Shown: positions 37,001-43,120 of the stretch, in pieces
How positions within the stretch are numbered: position 1 is the stretch's first letter
How the letters are laid out: the number at the start of each line of letters is the position of its first letter
Assembly: GCF_947492405.1 (NCBI RefSeq)
Contig: NZ_CANLMP010000004.1
Coordinates: forward strand, 248,001 to 312,000
DNA: 64,000 nucleotides
DNA from: an uncultured Aquimarina sp.
GTDB taxonomy: Bacteria; Bacteroidota; Bacteroidia; Flavobacteriales; Flavobacteriaceae
Direction of reading: 5' to 3'
Notes under the pieces: model-generated
Told to the model about the DNA's origin: nothing
Database searches by the model: none
The model's input: only the letters and a program-made list of their open reading frames with translations
Program-made: the position numbers and the translations under genes

Positions 37001-37609
37001 GTCAATCTATTATCAAATGCTATTAAATTTTCTCCTACTGATAGTAAAATTGAAATTTTGGGAGATGTAAATAAAAGCAATCCAGATGAGATCATTGTAT
37101 GTGTCAAAGATTATGGAATAGGAATCCCTAAACCAAAGCTACAATCTATCTTCGCCAAGTTCTCACAAGCTGAAGCCAGAGATTCTGGAGGCACTCGTTC
37201 TACTGGCTTAGGGCTTACCTTCTGTAAAATGGCTATAGAAGCTCATAAAGGTGTAATCTGGGTAACATCAGAAATTGACAAAGGGAGTTCATTCTATTTT
37301 AATGTTTCTAAAATGGAAGATAAGATTTTAGTTAACAATATTGAAAAAACCGAAAGCAATGATTATAAGAGTCCTCTGTATGTTTTAAGATTCCAAGAAG
37401 AAGACCTAACTTTATTCAACTCGTTTACAGAAAAAATTAATACCTTAACCATTTATGAAACAGGTGAATGGTTTGATATTTTTGACCATTTAGAAGAAAC
37501 CGAGAATATTAAAAGATGGAAGCAAATGATGATGGAAGCCCTTACTAGTTTTGATGAAAATGCTTTTTTTTATCTTAAACAATTAGTTGTAAAGACAATA
37601 GTAAACTAA
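34031..37609 (+). CDS. Propeller-domain sensor histidine kinase with C-terminal extension
   Basis: 1192 residues. An export signal around 25-45 (ending LTISAQ) is followed by a two-propeller reg_prop sensor to about residue 700 (repeats such as LWFGTFGGGLNSYNPKTNQF), a Y_Y_Y domain about 735-795, a membrane helix about 807-830, a coiled coil, HisKA with H888 in LAHDLKNPLV, and HATPase_c (NLLSNAIKFSP, GIGIPK, STGLGLTFCK). Unlike many HTCS proteins it has no receiver or AraC output; instead about 85 residues after the ATPase (LYVLRFQEEDLTLFNSFTEK onward) form an extra helical domain I cannot name. The next gene, 22 bases away, supplies a receiver. Confidence 0.92.
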   Translation: MIYNSNITSITKTTCFRKSYVFRIPVIRIFISCVILLLSSLTISAQKKSQKFIHYGKQDGLNQSSVNFIYQDSQDYLWIANFGGINRFDGYNFTSYKNEFNNDNSISDNSVWTILEKKNKTLWFGTKAGLSKYNHKTGDFVNYFIRDNKKSSGTLAVKALFEDKNRRFYIGSEGEGLFTFSDKNKAFKLVDLIPNNAKISAISEDIYDNLWVGTENLGLFKISSDRSDVVNFLETDSFLSKVIWSLYSDEKGNTWIGTDKDGLVRYDEANRSFVFYKNQAGNFNYKADDKIKTITKFEDALWIGSATQGLSYFSYKENRFFNYVKDSYNVNSLFDNDVSSIFPGTNGVLYVGFYTKGFDKVISTPFRTLKHNPKNDNSLSDNNVYCMYLDHQDTLWFGTFGGGLNSYNPKTNQFKHYKHNKNDVNTISHDWVRIIYEDRNNTMWIGTWGGGLNKFDQKTGVFKRYLPKPGKTNTLNHNIITALFEDNDGELWIGTYGGGINIYRPKTDDFKSIIHDKNDPNSLSDDHITSFYQGENGLIWICTYGGGLNAYDKTTNTFERFLPNPEQDYSLNNYKTLHIYYVPNEDFFWITTLGGGINKFYYKENKFLNYTEKNGLSNNSTMGMLLDSYKNYWISSNNGLSRFDPVKESFINYTTLDGLGSDDYNLEAFAKTDDGTLYFGGKEGVTFFNPKDVSSQVNFPRVAFTNIKIEDSVQTTLSKKLEIPYKERITIEYAALNPDKAANIRYAYQLIGRDENWNFVGKNRYLEFTNLLPGDYELRIKSTNSDQIWHTQYASVSIYIPTPWYMNWYYRGIAIFLFLLSGYIYYWVRINQVRRHNKLLEEKVEQRTITIKKKNIALKSEKEKTEDAYKQLKKLEQFKNEFTGMLAHDLKNPLVTILGYSSEHSSNTDLESINKSGKKMLHLIENMLEVQKFENAEVKLELEKSNLKSIVIEAMKQVEILAYEKRIQIRNTIKQEYTVNVDRHIIERVFVNLLSNAIKFSPTDSKIEILGDVNKSNPDEIIVCVKDYGIGIPKPKLQSIFAKFSQAEARDSGGTRSTGLGLTFCKMAIEAHKGVIWVTSEIDKGSSFYFNVSKMEDKILVNNIEKTESNDYKSPLYVLRFQEEDLTLFNSFTEKINTLTIYETGEWFDIFDHLEETENIKRWKQMMMEALTSFDENAFFYLKQLVVKTIVN

Positions 37610-37631
37610 GATCAATAGTATAAACACCTAT

Positions 37632-38786
37632 ATGGAATACTCTATATTGGTCGTAGATGACCAACCTGATAATATCAAATACATAAGTCTGTTATTAAAA
37701 GAGATGGAATTAGGAAAAAAGATATACTCTGCTCCTAACGGGAAAATAGCTCTTGGACTAGCCGAAAAAATCATGCCTGATATAATTTTATCAGACTGGG
37801 GCATGCCAGAAATGAATGGTTTAGAATTGTTAAAAGCATTAAAACAATCATCTAAAACAAGAGATATTCCTTTTATAATGATTTCTGCAGTAAAGGTTGA
37901 TGCCGTATCGATGAAGGAAAGTTTTGACGCAGGTGTTCATGATTACCTAAAAAAACCTTTTGACAAGCTCGAATTTATGGCAAGAGTAAGTGCTACACTA
38001 AAACTACAAGGTGCTTATCTAAAAATTAAAAAAAATAATGATGAGATAGCCAACCAAGCACTTTTAATTTCGAAACAACACGAAGAACTTAAAAAGCTTA
38101 ATAAATTAAAGGATAATATTTTTTCAATTATATCTCATGATGTTAGATCACCATTGGCTACACTAGATGGGCTTTTACAATTATTTGATGACGACCAGCA
38201 TATCCTTAGCGAAGAAGAATTAAGGGAATATACAATTGTGGTAAGACTAGAGCTAAATAAAGTACAAACACTATTAGACAATTTGCTGTATTGGGCAAAA
38301 TCTCAATTAGCAAATATGCAGGATACCAAATCTAATGTAGATGTGTATGAAATTACTCAGGAGGTATTAAGTTTATTTGAGGAAAGAACCAAAAAGAAAA
38401 AACTAAACCTCCATAATAATATAGACCCTGATTATATTATTTATGCAGACAAGAACATGTTATCCTTTGTAATTAGAAACTTACTTGCTAATGCTATTAA
38501 ATACTCCTTGGATGAAGGAATTATTGCCATAGAGACTGAGTTTTTGATAGATTCTCTTAAGGTATCAATCAAAGACAATGGTATAGGGATGAGTAGTGAA
38601 ACCTTAGAGAATTTATTTAAAGATAGAACGGTGGACACACAAACCGGAACATCTGGAGAAATGGGTACAGGGTTAGGTCTTGTTCTATGTAAAGATCTAA
38701 TTGAACAGAGTGGCGGTTCCATATCCGTAAAAAGCGTATTAGGAAAAGGTAGTGAGTTTATTTTTGTAATTCCTTACAACTCATAA
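37632..38786 (+). CDS. Receiver-histidine kinase hybrid
   Basis: 384 residues, cytoplasmic. An N-terminal receiver has D9/D10, phospho-acceptor D55 (IILSDWGMPEMNG), Ser switch in MISAVKV and Lys in YLKKPF. A short coiled coil leads to HisKA with H169 in IISHDVRSPLATL and HATPase_c with RNLLANAIKYS, DNGIGM and GTGLGLVLCK. It follows the propeller kinase by 22 bases and is probably co-transcribed, so the membrane sensor may phosphorylate its receiver and thereby set its kinase activity. Its own target may be the receiver-only proteins at 32050-32923. Confidence 0.93.
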   Translation: MEYSILVVDDQPDNIKYISLLLKEMELGKKIYSAPNGKIALGLAEKIMPDIILSDWGMPEMNGLELLKALKQSSKTRDIPFIMISAVKVDAVSMKESFDAGVHDYLKKPFDKLEFMARVSATLKLQGAYLKIKKNNDEIANQALLISKQHEELKKLNKLKDNIFSIISHDVRSPLATLDGLLQLFDDDQHILSEEELREYTIVVRLELNKVQTLLDNLLYWAKSQLANMQDTKSNVDVYEITQEVLSLFEERTKKKKLNLHNNIDPDYIIYADKNMLSFVIRNLLANAIKYSLDEGIIAIETEFLIDSLKVSIKDNGIGMSSETLENLFKDRTVDTQTGTSGEMGTGLGLVLCKDLIEQSGGSISVKSVLGKGSEFIFVIPYNS

Positions 38787-38899
38787 AGAATTTCTAAAAT
38801 TAATGTATCAATAAATAAGGTCTACAACAACAAAAGAATCTACATCTCTATATTACAATAACTTACACGCATATCACCTCTTAAAAAAACACAAACCTG

Positions 38900-38918
38900 C
38901 ACTTTATCGGATAAAGTG
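38900..38918. promoter_or_regulatory. Palindrome copy 2 (perfect CACTTTATC-G-GATAAAGTG)
   Basis: Two perfect 9-bp arms around a central G. The near-identical copy at 33537-33555 lies 5.4 kb away, on the other side of the kinase operon. It is about 180 bases upstream of the small ORF at 39100. A dimeric DNA-binding protein is the likely reader; its identity is unknown. Confidence 0.65.
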
Positions 38919-39099
38919 TATTTCATCGATTTTTTATTTTTTAATTTCCTTAAAAAATATGAATCTTATGTAGCTCAAGCTAGTTTCGTTCTCATTGAAA
39001 AAGAAATATTTAATTTTTAATATCTCTAAACTTAATTGATTGTCAGTTTATTAATTCAGTGATACTAATAATTTTTTATTTAATTTAAAACACACAAGT

Positions 39100-39198
39100 A
39101 TGAAAATTTTTTACGGAATCTTGGTCGTTGACCTAAAAGCATTTAAAAAATTTATTTCTCAATTGCCTGCGGCAAGTAGTAACGCGATACATCGATAG
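39100..39198 (+). CDS. Candidate 32-residue peptide gene between kinase genes
   Basis: ATG-started frame encoding a peptide with a hydrophobic start (MKIFYGILVVDLKAFKKFIS) and a short polar tail containing QLPAASSN. It is too short for the usual gene callers. It lies in a long spacer with a palindrome about 180 bases upstream and hairpins 22 bases downstream, so an expressed transcript is plausible. It could be a signalling peptide for the nearby kinases or a membrane-active small protein; chance cannot be excluded. Confidence 0.4.
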   Translation: MKIFYGILVVDLKAFKKFISQLPAASSNAIHR

Positions 39199-39213
39199 AT
39201 TATTACTTTATTA

Positions 39214-39247
39214 CAAAAAAATACTTATTTCTTTTTGAAATAAGTAT
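39214..39247 (-). terminator. Intrinsic terminator of the minus-strand hybrid kinase gene
   Basis: ATACTTATTTC (39221-39231) and GAAATAAGTAT (39237-39247) form a perfect 11-bp stem with a 5-base loop. On the minus strand the stem is followed by a run of T's (A15-A21 of the 39200s on the plus strand). Confidence 0.75.
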
Positions 39248-39253
39248 AAAGAA

Positions 39254-39307
39254 TAGAGTGTAAAAAGAGAAGTTTTAATATGGAAAAAACTCTTTTTTTA
39301 TACTCTA
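39254..39307. repeat. Second long inverted repeat in the kinase intergenic region
   Basis: TAGAGTGTAAAAAGAG (39254-39269) pairs with CTCTTTTTTTATACTCTA (39290-39307) with a small bulge. The loop is 20 bases. It could end transcription from either side or form part of a small RNA together with the stem at 39221-39247. Confidence 0.55.
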
Positions 39308-39375
39308 TTATTATTTCAGATGTATGAATTAATATATGTTAGAGTAAATAAATAGAACCCTTTTACGAATCTATA

Positions 39376-40920
39376 TTAGTCAATATTGCGAGATATGTGT
39401 TTGTAAATCTTATTAAGCAGATCTTCTTGTACAAATGGTTTATTGATAAAGTCGTCCATACCTGATCTAAGACATTTTTCCCTTTCTCCCTTTGCATTCT
39501 GAGCAGTAAATCCGATTATCGGGATCCGTGATATATCCTTGTCACTATAGTTATTTCGAATCTTATGAGTAGCTGTATACCCATTCATTGGGGACATCAT
39601 AAGATCCATTAATATAATATCGTATTTCTTTTTTTCAATACATTTTATTGCTTCTTTACCATTCGTTGCAGTATCGACAAAAAAACTTCCGTGAGAAATT
39701 AATAATTTCATCACCAAATATTGATTTACCTCTTTATCCTCTACCAATAAAACCCTAAATTTTCTACTAATTTTCGGGAGCTTATATTTTTTAATTTTCT
39801 TTGTATGTTGAGTGTCTATTGTTTCAGTTTTAAGGGGAAGATTAAGACTAAATGAACTCCCTTCATTGATCGTACTGATTACTTTAATAGTTCCCTCCAT
39901 TTGATCAACTAAATTCTTAACAATCGTTAAACCTAATCCAGTTCCAGTAACCTGCTTATCTTCATGGAATCGGGTAAACCTATCAAATATGAATTCCAAG
40001 TTTTCCTCTGCAATCCCCTGCCCTGTATCTGATACATTAAAGTTAACACTAAGTTTAGTGTGTTTCTGATAATTTCTAGTCACTTTTAGACTTATCTTAC
40101 CTTCTTTTGTATATCTAAAGGCATTATTAAGAAGATTGAGAAGTATTTGTTGTATTCTTATTGGATCACCAATAAGTTCTTGTGGTATATTTTCATCCAG
40201 ATAAACTTCAAAATCAATATCTTTTTCTTTTGCTTGACGTATATATCTTTCCTTAACCTCGTCAATAAGTTTTACGAAATCAAAGTTTTCTTTTTTTATT
40301 TCTAAAGTACCTGCTTCGATTTTTGAAATATCCAACATATCCGTAATAATGGATTCTAGATATTTACTCTCTCGTTTTATAATACCGAGCATTTCTTCTT
40401 GATCAAAACTTAGTTTGGTTTTTTCTAAAAGCTCAGTGAAACCAATAATACCAGTTAACGGTGTTTTAATTTGATGATTGATATTAGCAATAAGACTATT
40501 CTTAAATTCTTCTTTTTGCTCTAAAAACTGATGTTTTAGCTCTAACTCTCTATTAATAATCTTAGTCTCTTTCTTTTGTTGTACAATCTTAGTAAGTTCT
40601 TGGTATTTTTTCGTGTATTCAAAAATAGCCACCAGTACCTCTGTAGACTCAATACTAATAGTTACATCACATATTTTAACCTTAGATGATTCCTCAAAAT
40701 GGACGCAGGGAAAAGTGTGCTCTTGATCGATTCGATTTGTTTTTTTTAATAACTCTTTAATAATTCCAAAAAACGGATGTATATCAAAGATGGAATTCCC
40801 TTCTTCCCAATTAAATAACACAGCATCAGTTTGTTTTATGACTCCATCAAAAGACACTACAATAAGCTGCATGTTTTTTTGAAATTTTAGTCTATATTCT
40901 TGATTAACTATAGATCCCAT
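39376..40920 (-). CDS. Hybrid histidine kinase with C-terminal receiver
   Basis: 514 residues, no membrane segment. Residues 1-115 form a PAS-like input domain (MQLIVVSFDGVIKQTDAVLF; match by pattern only), followed by a coiled coil. HisKA has H149 in NINHQIKTPLTGIIGF; HATPase_c has LLNLLNNAFRYT, DTGQGI and GTGLGLTIVK. The receiver from about residue 390 (VLLVEDKEVNQYLV) has phospho-acceptor D439 in ILMDLMMSPMNGY and Lys in INKPF. The His replaced context HQIKTP is slightly unusual (often HEIRTP). It is a soluble phosphorelay kinase; receiver-only partners are encoded at 32050-32923. Confidence 0.93.
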   Translation of the reverse strand: MGSIVNQEYRLKFQKNMQLIVVSFDGVIKQTDAVLFNWEEGNSIFDIHPFFGIIKELLKKTNRIDQEHTFPCVHFEESSKVKICDVTISIESTEVLVAIFEYTKKYQELTKIVQQKKETKIINRELELKHQFLEQKEEFKNSLIANINHQIKTPLTGIIGFTELLEKTKLSFDQEEMLGIIKRESKYLESIITDMLDISKIEAGTLEIKKENFDFVKLIDEVKERYIRQAKEKDIDFEVYLDENIPQELIGDPIRIQQILLNLLNNAFRYTKEGKISLKVTRNYQKHTKLSVNFNVSDTGQGIAEENLEFIFDRFTRFHEDKQVTGTGLGLTIVKNLVDQMEGTIKVISTINEGSSFSLNLPLKTETIDTQHTKKIKKYKLPKISRKFRVLLVEDKEVNQYLVMKLLISHGSFFVDTATNGKEAIKCIEKKKYDIILMDLMMSPMNGYTATHKIRNNYSDKDISRIPIIGFTAQNAKGEREKCLRSGMDDFINKPFVQEDLLNKIYKHISRNID

Positions 40921-41390
40921 ATTATCTTAAATTAGTAACTTCTGTCCCTAATATTTATAACCATCTTACATCCTGCTATAAAAAGTATGTTAAATCTACC
41001 CGTACTCTGAAGATAATAAACTTGTTCCTACAGGTCAATTAAAGATACTATTTTTATGATCATCATCCAATTGATCAATGAATAAGAATATGCACTACTC
41101 CTCCTAAACATAATTAAACATAAAAATACGTTTTGATTTCTAGAAAATAACTCTCACCACAAACCAGATTCGATACCTAAATCATTGTTTTGTTTTATAC
41201 CACCTTAAACTTAGTGAAGAATGGTTAAAAATTAGCTCTTAATATATACAACATTGTCATTTAGCCATTATATCTAGTATCAAAATTTCATTTTTAATAT
41301 GAAAAAATCAAGGAAATAAAGTAAAATGTAACAGAAAGGAATTTTGAACGTTTTTTATATAATTTAGCAATCTACCGTTACTCAAATTAT
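40921..41390. other. Divergent spacer between hybrid kinase and ECF sigma genes
   Basis: About 470 AT-rich bases with no credible gene and no clear promoter match on either strand. ECF operons are often driven by their own sigma factor, whose box I cannot recognise here. Confidence 0.45.
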
Positions 41391-41909
41391 TTGAATAAAA
41401 AAACTACATCTTATTCCATCAAAGAGGCCAAATTCTCTAATTTGTTTGATAAACATTATAACAAACTATACAATTATGCCTTTAAAGTTTTAAAAGAAAC
41501 TGATCTTTCTGAGGAGCTAGTTCAAGAAACATTTATCAAGCTTTGGGAAAATTTTGAGAATGTCAAAGAATCCGAACGTTCTATAGAATCATTTTTGATT
41601 ACAACACTTAAAAATAAAATTATAGATGATTTCAGAAAAAAACAAACCAGGCAAAAACACACTAATTTATATGCGCTCCATATTACGATAGAAACTGAGA
41701 TTGATAAACAATGGGAATTGGTAGAGCGCATCGAAAATATCTATACTACATTGGAACAAAAAACAACAGATATTTTTAAATTATCAAGAGATAAAGGTTT
41801 TACCTACAAAGAAATTTCACAAAAAAAAGGCATTTCTATAAAAACTGTAGAACTCCATATTTCAAAGGCCTTAGCAGCATTTAAGAAAGGCTTAAAAGAA
41901 TATTTATAA
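41391..41909 (+). CDS. ECF-type RNA polymerase sigma factor
   Basis: 172 residues. Sigma-70 region 2 is FDKHYNKLYNYAFKVLKETDLSEELVQETFIKLWENF, and region 4 is the helix-turn-helix near GFTYKEISQKKGISIKTVELHISKALAAFK. A TTG start at 41391 is used because no ATG lies in frame near it; the family normally starts close to this point. Followed 71 bases later by a FecR anti-sigma factor and a TonB receptor, it belongs to the FecI-like surface-signalling type that switches on its own uptake operon when the receptor binds its ligand. Confidence 0.93.
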   Translation: MNKKTTSYSIKEAKFSNLFDKHYNKLYNYAFKVLKETDLSEELVQETFIKLWENFENVKESERSIESFLITTLKNKIIDDFRKKQTRQKHTNLYALHITIETEIDKQWELVERIENIYTTLEQKTTDIFKLSRDKGFTYKEISQKKGISIKTVELHISKALAAFKKGLKEYL

Positions 41910-41980
41910 AAAAAAATCAAAATTTTAATAGGGTACCCCTGCTCCGCAAACGTCTTATATCTAATTAACACCTTTTGGGT

Positions 41981-42937
41981 ATGGAGCATTTTAAAATTAC
42001 AGAAACTGAACTTTGGGAATATATTTCGCAGACCGCGGATGATACTACTATTCTAAAAGTAGAAAAATGGAAAAACTCTCCCGATTTTGATGAAGCACTA
42101 TTTACCAAAATAACAACCATCCATAAACATACTGCTACGAAAGACCCTTCTGTCCAGCAAGCAAAAAAACGATTCTTTACTACTGTTAAACCAAAAACAC
42201 GGATTTGGAAAGAAATGTTGAAGTATGCGGCCGTATTGATCGTAATAATTTCTGGAATATATGTTTACGATACACTATCTCTAGATAAGAATTTAATAGT
42301 GGTACAAACGACTTTTGGCGAACAAAAAAGTATCACACTACCGGATGGCTCCAATGTTTGGCTAAATGCTTCAAGTAAATTATCTTATCATATCAAAACT
42401 CCAAGGACTTTATCATTGGAAGGAGAAGGGTTTTTTGAAGTTGCAAAAGATACATTACACCCTTTTACGGTAACTACACCAGATCATATTACAGTAAAGG
42501 CCTTAGGAACTAGTTTTAATGTAAAATCCTATATAGATAGTCCAACTACCGAAACAAAATTACTTACTGGTAAAGTTGAAGTTTCCTCTGATGAGCAGTT
42601 TAAACAAAAGGTGCTCATGATCCCTAATGAAAAAGTAACCTTTTATAAGCATACCAAAGAAGTAGTAAAATCCAAAATTGATCTTAATGCATCTGGTATT
42701 GCCTGGAGAGAAGGAAAAATACAATTCGAAAACAAAATCTTTAGAGAAATAGCCATCGATTTAAAAGCTCAATTTGGCAAACAAATCCGATTTAAAAATG
42801 AAGACATTGCGAATTCGAAATTCACCGGGTCTTTTAATACTACAACTCCTATAAATGAGATTTTCGAAATACTAAAAATTTCTAAAGAATTTACGTATAA
42901 ACTAAACACAAAAACCAATGAGTGGATAATTGAATAA
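41981..42937 (+). CDS. FecR-family anti-sigma factor
   Basis: 318 residues from the ATG at 41981; a TTG six bases earlier is less likely. A cytoplasmic N-terminus (about 1-75) is followed by one membrane helix (LKYAAVLIVIISGIYVYD, about 82-100) and the periplasmic FecR domain (TTFGEQKSITLPDGSNVWLN, then LSLEGEGFFEVAKD, VKALGTSFNVKSY). The C-terminus has the DUF4974 domain (IAWREGKIQFENKIFREIA onward), the part that meets the STN domain of the receptor. It transmits the ligand signal to the sigma factor encoded just upstream. Confidence 0.95.
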   Translation: MEHFKITETELWEYISQTADDTTILKVEKWKNSPDFDEALFTKITTIHKHTATKDPSVQQAKKRFFTTVKPKTRIWKEMLKYAAVLIVIISGIYVYDTLSLDKNLIVVQTTFGEQKSITLPDGSNVWLNASSKLSYHIKTPRTLSLEGEGFFEVAKDTLHPFTVTTPDHITVKALGTSFNVKSYIDSPTTETKLLTGKVEVSSDEQFKQKVLMIPNEKVTFYKHTKEVVKSKIDLNASGIAWREGKIQFENKIFREIAIDLKAQFGKQIRFKNEDIANSKFTGSFNTTTPINEIFEILKISKEFTYKLNTKTNEWIIE

Positions 42938-42953
42938 AAGTTATTAAAGTAGT

Positions 42954-43063
42954 ATCCCGCTAAAAAGCGGGATTAGTTCAACTTACAATTTTGAGTTCTC
43001 CGCCATCGCGGATTCTTAAAATTGAGTTTCACTAAAAAGTGGGAAAACTGCCATTTTCCCACT
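42954..43063 (+). repeat. Three consecutive hairpins between fecR and the TonB receptor gene
   Basis: Hairpin 1: ATCCCGCT (42954-42961) with AGCGGGAT (42966-42973). Hairpin 2: CAATTTT (42986-42992) and CCGC (43000-43003) with GCGG (43008-43011) and AAAATTG (43018-43024). Hairpin 3: AGTGGGAAAA (43038-43047) with TTTTCCCACT (43054-43063). None is followed by a long T run, so they look like attenuation or mRNA-stability structures rather than one terminator. Confidence 0.65.
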
Positions 43064-43120
43064 ATAAATGTCAAAAAATTCTAATCGCAAAATCAGTATT
43101 AATTAACAATATTCAAATGT

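Larger units (their letters stand above)
38787..39375. other. Intergenic region with palindrome, small ORF and two hairpins
   Basis: About 590 bases between convergent kinase genes. It contains a perfect 19-bp palindrome (38900-38918), a 32-codon ORF (39100-39198) and two long hairpins (39221-39247, 39254-39307), each listed separately. Such content is more than a simple terminator spacer would need. Confidence 0.6.

Noticed and set aside
42938..43120. Possible tRNA or riboswitch in the hairpin-rich spacer
   Set aside because: No cloverleaf, no CCA end, no T-psi-C box, and no known riboswitch core; the stems are simple local hairpins.
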